A DNA stretch of 64,000 nt, taken from assembly GCA_900314925.1 (NCBI GenBank), contig OMXC01000002.1:55061-119060 (forward strand), given 5' to 3'. This DNA comes from an uncultured Bacteroidales bacterium (GTDB taxonomy: Bacteria; Bacteroidota; Bacteroidia; Bacteroidales; P3). Position numbers and translations under genes: made by a program. Each line of letters opens with the position of its first letter. Position 1 is the stretch's first letter. Shown piece by piece: positions 16,721 to 25,709 of the stretch. Below the pieces are notes generated by a model. The model was not told the origin of the DNA, ran no database searches, and worked only from the letters and a program-made list of their open reading frames with translations.

Positions 16721-16875
16721 AGAAGAACTTTGTACTGCGGGTTGACACGGAAGTCTACGACGCCATTGAGAAATGGGCCGCAGACGAGTTCCGCAGTGCC
16801 AACGGGCAGATAGAATGGATAATAGCCGAGGCCTTGAAAAAGGCCCGGCGGATGCCCAAAAAGAAACAGGAATGA
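16717..16875 (+). CDS. Arc/ribbon-helix-helix-like small protein
   Basis: A 52-residue protein. The beta strand KKNFVLRVD is followed by helices VYDAIEKWAADEFR and QIEWIIAEALKKARR, the layout of Arc-type ribbon-helix-helix proteins. Short proteins of this pattern often follow ABC-2 exporter genes. It could regulate the operon, but no operator is recognisable. The ATG overlaps the permease TGA, and its own TGA overlaps the ATG of the next gene, so translation is coupled on both sides. Confidence 0.75.
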   Translation: MKKNFVLRVDTEVYDAIEKWAADEFRSANGQIEWIIAEALKKARRMPKKKQE

Positions 16876-18212
16876 GAAAGATTGCAATGGTAATGATGCT
16901 GTGCGTAGGCCTTACGGCCCACGCACAGTGGTTTACGGGGATGAGCCAGAAGACGGGCTTGGTGTTGTGTCTGCATCTGACGGACAGCATGGCGGAGCTG
17001 TACAGCCCGTTGCAGTCGCAGGAGGCGATACCGGCGAGCACATGGAGTTTGCGCGGCGACACGCTGCGTATGGAGTGCAAGAGCATAGGCTTCAAGACTG
17101 TGCTCGCGCGCCACAGCGACGGGTGGCAGGGCTACTGGAAGCAGGGCATCATGAAGGAGGACATCAGTTTTGCGGCTGCCGACACCCTGTTTCAGCTGCG
17201 GCGGCCGCAGACGCCCGTGGCGCCATACCGCTTCGCTGAGGAGACCGTCACGGCGGATTATGCCGACAGCCAGGGCAACACCGTCCATCTGGAGGGCACG
17301 CTGACCTATCCGAAAGGCGGTGGGCGCTACCCGTGTGTGGTGATGGTCAGCGGCAGCGGCCAGCAGAACCGCGACGAAGAGATAATGCAGCACAAGCCCT
17401 TTCTGGCGCTGGCCGACTATATGGCTTCGCGGGGCATCGCCATGCTGCGCTACGACGACCGTGGCGTGGGCGCCTCCACGGGTGCCCTCGACAGCGCCGG
17501 CACACGGCTCTTCGCCGAAGACGCAGAGGCGATGTTCCGTGCCGTCAGGAAGAACAAGCATGTGGATGCCAGACGGCTCGGCATGGGCGGCCACAGCGAG
17601 GGCGGCGCCATAGCGCCGATGGTGGCGGCGCACAACAAGGATGTGCGCTTCGTCGTGATGCTGGCAGGGCAGGGGTGTTCGGGTCTGGATGTCATGGTGC
17701 AGCAAAACGAGGCCCTCTTCCGCAGCCGCGGCGTGAGCGAACGCTTGTGCAGGAAGCGTGGCGAGTGCATGAGACGGTTGATGCAGCTGCCTAAAGGCTC
17801 CACGGTGAAAGACTACCAGAGGGTGATACTCGACATCACGGAGGGTCTCGCCAAGGCCGAGGTCGACAGCATAGAGCTTAAGAAAGGCATGGCTTATGCG
17901 CTGAAGCAGCAGCTTGATATACACTGGATGCGGGAGTTCCTGGCATTGGACCCTGCGGAGTACCTGCCGGAGGTGGAATGCCCGGTGCTGGCACTGAACG
18001 GGACGAAAGACTGTCAGGTGGTGGCCGAGCCTAACCTGGCACGCGTCAAGGAGTTGTGTTCGGCAGCAGAATGCCGTTCGATGGAGGGTCTGAACCACCT
18101 GTTCCAGCACTCCGCCACGGGCGATGCTGCCGAATATATGCTGATAGAGGAGACTTTTGCGCCAGAGGCGATGAAAGCTGTCGCCGACTGGATTCTGGGG
18201 CTTACTTTTTGA
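16872..18212 (+). CDS. Secreted alpha/beta hydrolase
   Basis: A 446-residue protein with a signal peptide (MRKIAMVMMLCVGLTAHAQ). An N-terminal beta-rich region of about 125 residues resembles the DUF3887-like front domain of similar enzymes. The alpha/beta hydrolase domain has an oxyanion segment VVMVSGSGQQNRDE, the nucleophile elbow GGHSEGG and a late acid/His region (LNGTKDCQV, GLNHLFQH). It is probably a periplasmic esterase or peptidase; the substrate is unknown. It is the last gene of the ABC operon and overlaps the convergent histidine kinase gene by 11 nt. Confidence 0.85.
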   Translation: MRKIAMVMMLCVGLTAHAQWFTGMSQKTGLVLCLHLTDSMAELYSPLQSQEAIPASTWSLRGDTLRMECKSIGFKTVLARHSDGWQGYWKQGIMKEDISFAAADTLFQLRRPQTPVAPYRFAEETVTADYADSQGNTVHLEGTLTYPKGGGRYPCVVMVSGSGQQNRDEEIMQHKPFLALADYMASRGIAMLRYDDRGVGASTGALDSAGTRLFAEDAEAMFRAVRKNKHVDARRLGMGGHSEGGAIAPMVAAHNKDVRFVVMLAGQGCSGLDVMVQQNEALFRSRGVSERLCRKRGECMRRLMQLPKGSTVKDYQRVILDITEGLAKAEVDSIELKKGMAYALKQQLDIHWMREFLALDPAEYLPEVECPVLALNGTKDCQVVAEPNLARVKELCSAAECRSMEGLNHLFQHSATGDAAEYMLIEETFAPEAMKAVADWILGLTF

Positions 18213-19428
18213 AAGGCAGGCTTACCGTGAATGTGGTGCCCTGACCGGGCTCGCTGTCCACGGAGATATGGCCGTGGTGCAGGCGCACGACCTGAGCCAC
18301 GTAGTTGAGGCCGATGCCGAAGCCTTTAACGTTGTGTACGTTGCCCGTCGAGACGCGGTAGAACTTCTCGAAGATGTGCCGCTGGTCGGCCTTGCTGATA
18401 CCTATGCCGTGGTCCTGAATGCGCAGCAGCAGGTTGTGGCCATCGACGGCGGTGCTGACGACGAGCTGCGGTGCCCCTGTGGAGTATTTGATGCCGTTGT
18501 CGACGAGGTTGTAGATGAGATTGGTCATGTGCAGTTCGTCGGCCACAATGACTGACGGGCTGGCGTCGAGGTGGCGCTCCACGCCGCCGTTGCGGTTGGC
18601 GAGAGTGAGCTTGAAACTGTTGAGCACCTTGTCTACAAGAGCATTGATGTCAATCTCTTTGGGGTTCATGCTGAAGTTTTTGTTGCCCATCTTGGCGCTC
18701 TGCAGGATGGTCTCCACAAGCAGGCGCATGCGCTGGTTCTCGTCGGCCACGATGCCGATGAAGTTGGCGCGTGAGGCGGAGTCTTGTGATATTGTCTCGT
18801 CGCTGAGCATCTCGCAGGCGAGGCTTATGGTGGAGATGGGCGTCTTGATCTCGTGGGTCATGTTGTTGATGAACTCGTTCTTCATCTGGTCGAGCTTGCG
18901 CTGGTTGGCGATGGTGCGTAGCGAGAGAATGAACATGATGGCGACAACAAGGATGAGGAAGATGCTCATGTAGAGGTACAGGTTGGGGTTGCGTTGCAGG
19001 AACAGTTCGGTGTTGGGAAAGCTGAGGATGATGAAGAACTGGTTGTTGGAGACTACGCCATGCGGGCGGAAGCTGTATCGGTAGGGAGAGTATTCAAGGT
19101 CGCCCTCGCGGCTTGGGTCAGAGCTGTAGAGAAACGAGCCCTGCGAACCGTCATAGACACCTATGACAGGGTGCATGTCGATGCCGTTGACGATAAGTTC
19201 CTCGACGATGATGGAGTCAAGCTCCTGATAGCTGAATGGCGCTGTGCTGTATGGTTTCTCGCCGTCAAGCTGTCGTATGACCGATTCCATGGCATTGCCG
19301 ACGCTGACGCTGAACATATTGTCGCTGATGGAGAAGGTGCGGCGTGTCTGTACGAACTGGATGACCACCAAGCTGACGGCTGCAAGGGCAAAAACAGAGA
19401 TGATGAAGACTCTAAACCACCGTTTCAT
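18202..19428 (-). CDS. Orphan sensor histidine kinase (PorY/RprX-like)
   Basis: A 408-residue membrane kinase. TM1 is at about residues 7-26, a periplasmic sensor of about 130 residues follows, then TM2 (LYMSIFLILVVAIMFILSL). The H-box is NNMTHEIKTPISTI, the N-box NLVDNGIKYS, and G-boxes DHGIGISKAD and GFGIGLNYV are intact. There is no response regulator beside it. Its size and orphan status recall PorY of Porphyromonas gingivalis, which signals to PorX to control type IX secretion, and the window does hold a type IX domain. That link is inference. I start at ATG 19426-19428. Confidence 0.85.
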   Translation of the reverse strand: MKRWFRVFIISVFALAAVSLVVIQFVQTRRTFSISDNMFSVSVGNAMESVIRQLDGEKPYSTAPFSYQELDSIIVEELIVNGIDMHPVIGVYDGSQGSFLYSSDPSREGDLEYSPYRYSFRPHGVVSNNQFFIILSFPNTELFLQRNPNLYLYMSIFLILVVAIMFILSLRTIANQRKLDQMKNEFINNMTHEIKTPISTISLACEMLSDETISQDSASRANFIGIVADENQRMRLLVETILQSAKMGNKNFSMNPKEIDINALVDKVLNSFKLTLANRNGGVERHLDASPSVIVADELHMTNLIYNLVDNGIKYSTGAPQLVVSTAVDGHNLLLRIQDHGIGISKADQRHIFEKFYRVSTGNVHNVKGFGIGLNYVAQVVRLHHGHISVDSEPGQGTTFTVSLPFKK

Positions 19429-19515
19429 AACATGTTGTTGATTCTTTAAGATGTTCTTATAACGGATGTTAAAAGGAAATATTATGTCGATCGGCTGTAT
19501 TTGCCAAAAAAGTTG

Positions 19516-19523
19516 TATTTTTG
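19516..19523 (+). promoter_or_regulatory. -7 element for mtn-luxS
   Basis: TATTTTTG matches TAnnTTTG and lies 20 nt before the ATG at 19544. No -33 TTTG at the usual 19-nt spacing is visible. Confidence 0.55.
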
Positions 19524-19543
19524 CAGAATTAAAACATACAGAT

Positions 19544-20209
19544 ATGAAGATAGGAGTTATCATAGCCATGGATATAGAGTACCGGCAGATGCACGATGCT
19601 CTGGGTGGTGACACAGGTCGCCTCGGCAACAATGAGATTGTACTTTGGCAGTGTGGTATAGGCAAGGTTAATGCTGCTGTTGGCACCATGCGTCTGGTGC
19701 AGAAGCATCACCCTGACGCCATCATCTCAACTGGTCTTGCCGGAGGCATCGATCCGCTGATGCACGTTATGGATGTGTTGGCTGCAACACAGAGTGTTTA
19801 CCATGATGTGGACTGCGGTGTTGGTCTCGACTGCGTACGCGGTCAGGTACAAGGCCTTCCGGTACGCTTCGACGCTGACCAGCATCTGCTCGACCATGCA
19901 CTCGCAATCCCGCTCGCTGACGGCGAACGCCTGATGACAGGTCTTATATGTACTGGAGACCAGTTCATCACTGACAGGGAAGCCCTCAACAGCATTAAGC
20001 GTAACTTCGTCGACGGCCTGGCTTGCGACATGGAGAGCGCTGCAATAGCGCAGACATGCTATCTGGAAGGAATACCATTTATGAGCCTTCGCATTATAAG
20101 CGATACACCTGGTAACACCGATAACCACCAGCAGCAGTGGGCGGACTTCCTTGCCTCGATGTGCGACCGCTCGTTCCATTTCGTGAAGACTTTTTTAAGC
20201 ACGCTTTAA
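19544..20209 (+). CDS. mtnN: 5'-methylthioadenosine/S-adenosylhomocysteine nucleosidase
   Basis: A 221-residue cytoplasmic enzyme that cleaves adenine from S-adenosylhomocysteine and methylthioadenosine. The start MKIGVIIAMDIE has the catalytic-glutamate region, STGLAGGID is the phosphate-loop-like segment, CDMESAAIAQTC carries the substrate-binding methionine-glutamate pair, and RIISDTPG carries the catalytic aspartate. It lies 13 nt before luxS, and the two act in sequence in the activated methyl cycle. The start is ATG 19544; the longer upstream frame is not supported. Confidence 0.93.
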   Translation: MKIGVIIAMDIEYRQMHDALGGDTGRLGNNEIVLWQCGIGKVNAAVGTMRLVQKHHPDAIISTGLAGGIDPLMHVMDVLAATQSVYHDVDCGVGLDCVRGQVQGLPVRFDADQHLLDHALAIPLADGERLMTGLICTGDQFITDREALNSIKRNFVDGLACDMESAAIAQTCYLEGIPFMSLRIISDTPGNTDNHQQQWADFLASMCDRSFHFVKTFLSTL

Positions 20210-20222
20210 TAAACATAAAGTT

Positions 20223-20717
20223 ATGGAAGTAATACAGAGCTTTACCATTGATCATACCCACCTGAAACCAGGTATCTATGTGTCTCGTGTCGACAAGGGT
20301 TTCACAACCTTCGACCTGCGTATCACCGAGCCTAACCGCGAGCCGGCGGTGGCACCGTCGGCCGTGCATAGTCTTGAACATCTGATGGCTACATGGTTCC
20401 GCAACTCGTCGGCGAAGGACGACGTGGTGTATGTCGGCCCCATGGGTTGCCTCACGGGCATGTATGTCATCATGACGGGCAACTACTCCGTCGAGGATAT
20501 GCGCCAACTCACCATGCAGTGCCTCGAATGGATACTCACCCAGAAGGAGGTTCCTGCCACCACCCCTGAGACATGTGGCAACTGCCTGCTGCACGACCTG
20601 CCAATGTGCCATTGGGAGTCACGCCGCTACCTCGACCGTCTGCAGAACGACTTCCATTGCGAGTACACTAAGCTGCAAGTCACGCTGTCTGACGGCAAGG
20701 TGTTCGCTGATGCGTAA
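20223..20717 (+). CDS. luxS: S-ribosylhomocysteine lyase
   Basis: A 164-residue metal-dependent lyase that converts S-ribosylhomocysteine to homocysteine and the AI-2 precursor. HSLEH at residues 49-53 gives the two metal-binding histidines, and the third ligand is a cysteine in the ETCGNCLLHDLPMC region. FTTFDLR is also typical. Paired with mtnN it completes the two-step detoxification of S-adenosylhomocysteine and could produce AI-2. Whether AI-2 signalling operates is not shown by the sequence. Confidence 0.96.
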   Translation: MEVIQSFTIDHTHLKPGIYVSRVDKGFTTFDLRITEPNREPAVAPSAVHSLEHLMATWFRNSSAKDDVVYVGPMGCLTGMYVIMTGNYSVEDMRQLTMQCLEWILTQKEVPATTPETCGNCLLHDLPMCHWESRRYLDRLQNDFHCEYTKLQVTLSDGKVFADA

Positions 20718-20724
20718 TTAGGGC

Positions 20725-21795
20725 TTAAAACTCATAGATGTATGACCACTCGATGAAGTCTATGTGGTCATAGTGCACCTTCATGCCGGCACCGACGAGA
20801 TGGTGTCCGGCATTGCCTATTCTGTAGTATACCGCCACTCGCTCGTAGTACTGCTCCCAGTTCAACGGGTAGTAGGCCAGATAGTGCGCCAGGCCGAGGC
20901 GCAATGTCAGCGGACCCCACTGTGTGTCAAAGAAGCCGAATGCCGCCGGGTATACTGGCAGCTCGTCGGTCGGGGCCATACGGCGGTGCGAGAAGTTGTA
21001 GCTCAAGTCCAGAGCCCCGCCGATGGCGAAGCAGGGGTGCACCTGCCTGGTATAGCCCAGCTGCAGCAGATACGTTGGGTAGTATATTATATCGTCGATG
21101 TCGTCGTAGCGTGACATTACGGCGCCCGGAGCCACCAGCAGGAACGGGCGTCCATAGCCGTGGAAGGTGCTGTCGCTGAAGAACGAAGGCCTGTGGCGGT
21201 AGTGCCTGCGTGCCGGGCCATAGCGCAGCCCCAACTCGGCCTGCAGGTAGTTGAGGCCGTGGTTGGGCTTGTAGAGGTAGCCGTTGCTGCTGTGTACCAA
21301 TTTGGCTGTCAATGTGGCTGTAAGGCGCTCCGACAGCGGGAGTTCGTACATGAATCCGAGGTCTATCAGGCAGTTGAGCGGCGACCCTATGAAGCTGTTT
21401 GTGGTGTCGTGGGTGACGCTGTAGGGCTTGGTGTACATCGACAGGCCTACGCTATAGGTCCAGCTCAAATGCCCCAACAATGGCCCGTTGAGCGTCCATG
21501 CCAGCCCCAGCCGGTCGCCGGCCACGCTGTTCCATATATGGGCATAGTTCGCGCGCACACCAATCATCGGCTCGTCCCAGAAGCGGTGCCAGAAAACGGA
21601 GGTGTCCTTGTGGCTCCACAGAGCTGCCACGTCTATGCCGCCTGTTGGCGACCGTCCGTCGAAGGGCGAGCCGTTGGTGGCTATCACCATGCCGGCCGTG
21701 CCGCCGACGGAGTAATGAGTAGGCTGCCCCTTGGCGACTGTGTGTAGCGACACAAGCAGCACAAGGGGCAGCCATATTTTATGCAGAGTCTGCAT
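20725..21795 (-). CDS. Acyloxyacyl hydrolase / PagL-like outer-membrane lipid A deacylase
   Basis: A 356-residue protein with a signal peptide (VLLVSLHTVAKGQ) and alternating beta-barrel sequence ending in an aromatic residue (YIYEF). KLVHSSNGYLYKPNHGLNYL matches the His-Ser catalytic region of PagL and related acyloxyacyl hydrolases, which remove ester-linked acyl chains from lipid A at the outer membrane. It may therefore remodel LPS, as lpxB and kdsC in this window make it. It is convergent with luxS (7-nt gap) and 6 nt downstream of the acyl-CoA dehydrogenase gene. Confidence 0.72.
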   Translation of the reverse strand: MQTLHKIWLPLVLLVSLHTVAKGQPTHYSVGGTAGMVIATNGSPFDGRSPTGGIDVAALWSHKDTSVFWHRFWDEPMIGVRANYAHIWNSVAGDRLGLAWTLNGPLLGHLSWTYSVGLSMYTKPYSVTHDTTNSFIGSPLNCLIDLGFMYELPLSERLTATLTAKLVHSSNGYLYKPNHGLNYLQAELGLRYGPARRHYRHRPSFFSDSTFHGYGRPFLLVAPGAVMSRYDDIDDIIYYPTYLLQLGYTRQVHPCFAIGGALDLSYNFSHRRMAPTDELPVYPAAFGFFDTQWGPLTLRLGLAHYLAYYPLNWEQYYERVAVYYRIGNAGHHLVGAGMKVHYDHIDFIEWSYIYEF

Positions 21796-21801
21796 GGTGT
21801 T

Positions 21802-23511
21802 TTATTCTGCGCGGAAGTTTGGCAAGTCGGCTTCGCTGAAGTGCATCACGTAGTACGACTTGGCGCATACATCTTCCTCGGTCATGCGCACATACACGTT
21901 GGCGCTCTTGGCGAAGAGCTCCGCGTTGCGTGTGGCGTCGTCCATGATGAGCAGGCTCATGATGATTTCGGCCGTCATGTCGTACAGGCGGCGTGCCAGG
22001 AAGTCGTGCACGTCCTGGTTGCCCTGTTCTTTGACGTAGTTGACAGCCTTCTCGTAGAGATCCACCAGCTGGGCTATGCGTGCCTTCAGCGGCTTCATCT
22101 CCTCGCTCACCTCGCTCTGCATCATGTCTTTGATTACCTGCAGGTAGGTGCCGTTGGTCACATAGCGTATGGCCGCCACTACCTGCAGCTGCGTCGTGCC
22201 TTCGTAGATGCTGAAGATGCGGGCGTCGCGGTAGAGGCGCTGGCTCTTGTATTCCATGATGAAGCCCGAGCCGCCGTGTATGCTTATGGCGTCGTAGGCG
22301 TTCTGCGAGGCGTACTCCGAGTTCATGCCCTTGGCCAGCGGCGTGAAGGCGTCGGCCAGCTTAGAGTACTGCTTCATCTCGGTGCGTTCCTCGGGCGTCA
22401 GCTTGCGGAAGCGGGCTATGTCCTCGAGGCTCTTGTAGATGTCTACATAGCGCGAGGTGCAGTAGAGCAGCGAGCGGCCGGCGTCGAGCTTGGCTTTCAT
22501 GCGCGAGAGCATGTCGTATACGGCGGGGAAGTTGATGATCTTCTCGCCGAACTGGGCGCGCTCGCGTGCGTAGGCCAGACCTTCGTTGTAGGCTTCCTGC
22601 TCCACGCCCACGCTCTGGGCGGCGATGCCCAGACGGGCTCCGTTCATCAGGGCCATGACGTACTTGATTAGGCCCAGCTTGCGGTCGCCGCAGAGCTCGG
22701 CTTTGGCGTTCTTGTAGGTCAGCTCGCAGGTGGGCGAGCCGTGGATGCCGAGCTTGTGCTCTATGTGGCGCACGTCGACGCCGCCGTTGCGCTTGTCGTA
22801 GATGAACATCGACAGGCCGCGGCCGTCCTTGGTGCCCTCCTCGCTGCGGGCCAGCACCAGGTGGATGTCAGAGTCGCCGTTGGTGATGAAGCGTTTGACG
22901 CCGTTCAGGCGCCAGCACTGCTCTTTCTCGTCGTAGGTGGCCTTGAGCATCACGCGCTGCAGGTCGCTGCCGGCGTCGGGCTCGGTGAGGTCCATGCTCA
23001 TGGTCTCGCCCTTGCAGATGCGCGGTATGTACTTCTCGCGCTGCTCGTCGCTGCCGAACTCGTAGAGGGTGTCTATGCAGCTCTGCAGGCTCCAGATGTT
23101 CTGGAAGCCGGCGTCGGCGGCGCTGATCACCTCGCTCATCATCGAGAACACGGTGCTCGGCAGGTTCAGTCCGCCGTAGCGGCGCGGCATGGAGACACCG
23201 TAGAGGCCGGCCTTGCGCGTGACGTCGAGGTTCTCGAAGGTCTTGCTGGCATATATCATGCGGCCGTTCTCCAGGTGCGGCCCCTCGAGGTCCACGCTCT
23301 CCGAGTTGGGCTCTATGACGTTGGCCGCCACGTCGCCCGTGATGTCGAGGATGCGGCGGTAGTTCTCGACGGCGTCCTCGTGGTCCACGGGGGCGTAGTC
23401 GCACTCTTTGGCGTCCTTGAAGCCGTCTTCTTTCAGTTCCACCAGCCGCTTCATCAGCGGATGGTCAAGATGGAATGCTATCTCGGGATGGTCTTTGAAA
23501 TAATTTGCCAT
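21802..23511 (-). CDS. Acyl-CoA dehydrogenase, long form
   Basis: A 569-residue flavoprotein. The N-terminal extension (about 1-75) and a C-terminal extension of about 130 residues flank a standard acyl-CoA dehydrogenase core. Core motifs are DLTEPDAGSDL for FAD/substrate binding, RAQFGEKI and IHGGSGFIMEY, and the catalytic base region GTTQLQ. The enzyme is about 190 residues longer than typical short-chain members. It follows etfB and etfA by 2 nt, so electrons should pass to that electron-transfer flavoprotein. The substrate chain length is unknown. Confidence 0.9.
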   Translation of the reverse strand: MANYFKDHPEIAFHLDHPLMKRLVELKEDGFKDAKECDYAPVDHEDAVENYRRILDITGDVAANVIEPNSESVDLEGPHLENGRMIYASKTFENLDVTRKAGLYGVSMPRRYGGLNLPSTVFSMMSEVISAADAGFQNIWSLQSCIDTLYEFGSDEQREKYIPRICKGETMSMDLTEPDAGSDLQRVMLKATYDEKEQCWRLNGVKRFITNGDSDIHLVLARSEEGTKDGRGLSMFIYDKRNGGVDVRHIEHKLGIHGSPTCELTYKNAKAELCGDRKLGLIKYVMALMNGARLGIAAQSVGVEQEAYNEGLAYARERAQFGEKIINFPAVYDMLSRMKAKLDAGRSLLYCTSRYVDIYKSLEDIARFRKLTPEERTEMKQYSKLADAFTPLAKGMNSEYASQNAYDAISIHGGSGFIMEYKSQRLYRDARIFSIYEGTTQLQVVAAIRYVTNGTYLQVIKDMMQSEVSEEMKPLKARIAQLVDLYEKAVNYVKEQGNQDVHDFLARRLYDMTAEIIMSLLIMDDATRNAELFAKSANVYVRMTEEDVCAKSYYVMHFSEADLPNFRAE

Positions 23512-23513
23512 GG

Positions 23514-24545
23514 TTATTTGCTGTTCTGTTTATAATACTTTATAAGCTTCGGTACCACCTCTTCCACTGTGCCCGTGATGACGTAGTCGGCAATCTTGTT
23601 GATGGGGGCGTCGGGGTCGCTGTTGATGCTGATGATGATGCCGCTGTCCTGCATGCCGGCGATGTGCTGTATCTGGCCGCTGATGCCGCAGGCAATGTAC
23701 ACTTTGGGGTGCACGGTGACGCCTGTCTGGCCTATCTGGCGGTCGTTGTCGATCCATCCGGCGTCGACGGCGGCGCGCGAACCGCCCACCTCGCCGTGCA
23801 GCACCCTGGCAAGCTCGAAGAGCATGTCGAAGCCCTCCTTGGAGCCCACGCCGTAGCCGCCGCTGACCACTATGGGCGCACCCTTGAGGTTGTGCTTGGC
23901 GGCCTCCACGTGGTGGTCGAGCACCTTGACCACGAAAGCCTCGGGACCCACATATTTCTTCACCTCCGGGTACACCACTTCCTTGCGGCAGGCCCCCTCG
24001 TAGAGGGCTTTCTGCATGACGCCCGAACGCACCGTGGCCATCTGTGGACGGTGGTCGGGGTTGACGATGGTGGCCACGATGTTGCCGCCGAAGGCGGGAC
24101 GTATCTGGTACAGCAGGTTCTCATACACCTTGCCGCTCTTCTTGTCCTCGTAGGGGCCTATCTCCAGCTGCGTGCAGTCGGCCGTCAGACCGCTGGTGAG
24201 GCTGCTGCTGACGCGCGGCCCAAGGTCGCGTCCTATCACCGTGGCGCCCATCAGGCATATCTGAGGCTGCTCCTCTTTGAAGAGGTTGACCACGATGTCG
24301 GTGTGAGGGGCCGAGGTGTAGGGGAAGAGCTCGGGGGCGTCGAAGACGTAGAGCTTGTCAACGCCGTAGGGCAGTATCTGGTCCTCCACTTTGCCTTTGA
24401 TGCCGGTGCCTATCACGATGGCCTCGAGGTCCACCTTCAGCTCGTTGGCGAGCTTGCGGCCTTTGGTCAAAAGTTCCTGCGAGACTTCGCGCACCTCGGT
24501 GCCTTCTATCTCGATATATACAAATACGTTGTTCATGTCAGCCAA
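23514..24545 (-). CDS. etfA: Electron transfer flavoprotein subunit alpha
   Basis: A 343-residue subunit that carries FAD. The C-terminal FAD domain contains VSGGYGVGSKEGF, SRAAVDAGWI, IGQTGVTVHPKVYIACGISGQIQH and INSDPDAPI, all conserved in EtfA. It overlaps etfB by 8 nt and is followed after 2 nt by the acyl-CoA dehydrogenase gene. The trio passes electrons from acyl-CoA oxidation (or to it, if reductive) into the membrane or ferredoxin pool. Whether the ETF bifurcates cannot be judged by eye. Confidence 0.95.
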   Translation of the reverse strand: MADMNNVFVYIEIEGTEVREVSQELLTKGRKLANELKVDLEAIVIGTGIKGKVEDQILPYGVDKLYVFDAPELFPYTSAPHTDIVVNLFKEEQPQICLMGATVIGRDLGPRVSSSLTSGLTADCTQLEIGPYEDKKSGKVYENLLYQIRPAFGGNIVATIVNPDHRPQMATVRSGVMQKALYEGACRKEVVYPEVKKYVGPEAFVVKVLDHHVEAAKHNLKGAPIVVSGGYGVGSKEGFDMLFELARVLHGEVGGSRAAVDAGWIDNDRQIGQTGVTVHPKVYIACGISGQIQHIAGMQDSGIIISINSDPDAPINKIADYVITGTVEEVVPKLIKYYKQNSK

Positions 24546-25407
24546 TGATTTTGTCGTTCAACAATTCGGTGATGAGGCCGTTGATGTCCTCGTCGCTGGC
24601 CGTGAGGGTCTTGCTCTCCTTGGCCTGGAAGGCGATGCTCTGCACCTCTTTGACCTTCGTAGGCGAGCCGCTCATGCCGCACTGCTGCGGGTCGCCGTCC
24701 ACGTCGGCCACGCTCCACTGCGTGAGGTTGAGGTACTTGCGCTCGGCGCGCAGTGCCTTGCGGCTGTCGTCCTCGGCCACCTCCAGCGGGCAGGCGGCAT
24801 ACTTGTATTTCATCACCAGCTTGGCGTTGGCGGGGCGGCACTCGGCGGCGGAGCCGTTGACGGTGACCACCAGCGGCAGCGGCGCTTCCACGACCTCCAC
24901 GCCGCCGTCTATCATGCGGCGGATGGTGGCCTTGCCGTTCTCTATCTTGAGTATCTCCTCGGCGTAGGTCACCTGGTTCAGGCCCAGCTTTTGGGCCACC
25001 TGCGGGCCCACCTGGGCGGTGTCGCCGTCGATGGCCTGGCGGCCGCCGATGACGAGGTCGACGTCGCCGATCTTCTTGATGGCCGTGGCCAGGGCGTAGC
25101 TCGTGGCCAGCGTGTCGGCACCGGCGAAGAGGCGGTCGGTGAGCAGCCAGCCCGTGTCGGCCCCGCGGTAGAGGCCTTCGCGTATGATCTCGCCGGCGCG
25201 CGGCGGGCCCATGGTCAGCAGCCCCACGGTGGTGCCGGGGTTCTGCTCTTTGATACGGAGCGCCTGCTCCAGGGCGTTCAAGTCTTCGGGGTTGAAAATG
25301 GCAGGGAGCGCGGCGCGGTTCACTGTGCCCTCGGCCGTCATGGCATCCTTGCCAACGTTGCGAGTGTCAGGCACTTGCTTGGCAAGTACTACAATCTTCA
25401 AGCTCAT
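24538..25407 (-). CDS. etfB: Electron transfer flavoprotein subunit beta
   Basis: A 289-residue subunit. The start LKIVVLAKQVPDTRN, GRQAIDGDTAQVGPQVA (nucleotide-binding segment) and LPLVVTVN are typical of EtfB/FixA. It is the first gene of the etfB-etfA-acyl-CoA dehydrogenase operon and has a good promoter 23-54 nt upstream of its ATG. Length is slightly above the usual 250-260 residues owing to internal loops. Confidence 0.95.
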   Translation of the reverse strand: MSLKIVVLAKQVPDTRNVGKDAMTAEGTVNRAALPAIFNPEDLNALEQALRIKEQNPGTTVGLLTMGPPRAGEIIREGLYRGADTGWLLTDRLFAGADTLATSYALATAIKKIGDVDLVIGGRQAIDGDTAQVGPQVAQKLGLNQVTYAEEILKIENGKATIRRMIDGGVEVVEAPLPLVVTVNGSAAECRPANAKLVMKYKYAACPLEVAEDDSRKALRAERKYLNLTQWSVADVDGDPQQCGMSGSPTKVKEVQSIAFQAKESKTLTASDEDINGLITELLNDKIIG

Positions 25408-25429
25408 AATAGTTATTATTAATAAAATG

Positions 25430-25461
25430 CAAAAATACGTTAAATTCCCGACATGGCCAAA
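25430..25461 (-). promoter_or_regulatory. Promoter of the etf operon
   Basis: On the minus strand TTTG (25458-25461) is followed after 20 nt by TATTTTTG (25430-25437), close to the etfB ATG. Confidence 0.72.
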
Positions 25462-25540
25462 AAAAAGTGCTCCCGAAAGTGTTTTTTAACGTTTGCCGTC
25501 CCCGGATGGCAGCCGGTGGCGTTCCGTCGACCCCCTTTTT

Positions 25541-25640
25541 CGGTACGGAGTCCCTACGGACCCCCTACGGACCCCCTTCGGCCGTTCTTCAGTGGAAGGC
25601 CGTAGGAGGGCCGTAGGAATGCCGTTCCGGATCCGTGGAG
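25541..25640. repeat. 11-nt-unit palindromic array, copy C
   Basis: Units read GGAGTCCCTAC, GGACCCCCTAC, GGACCCCCTTC, GGCCGTTCTTC, then AGTGGAAGGCC, GTAGGAGGGCC and GTAGGAATGCC. It lies between the nitroreductase terminator and the etf promoter. Confidence 0.9.
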
Positions 25641-25650
25641 GGGCTGTACG

Positions 25651-25679
25651 AAAAAGGAGGGCGCCGCCGGGCGCCCTCC
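25651..25679 (-). terminator. Intrinsic terminator after the nitroreductase gene
   Basis: A 10-bp GC-rich stem (25656-25665 with 25670-25679, loop GCCG) is followed on the minus strand by five T. It would end the fab/GT39/nitroreductase transcript. Confidence 0.85.
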
Positions 25680-25709
25680 CTCAGGTTGTCTATGTCGTTG
25701 GCCTACAGG

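Noticed and set aside
16717..16875. Antitoxin of a toxin-antitoxin pair
   Set aside because: No toxin-like gene is adjacent; both neighbours (ABC permease and secreted hydrolase) are overlapping operon genes.
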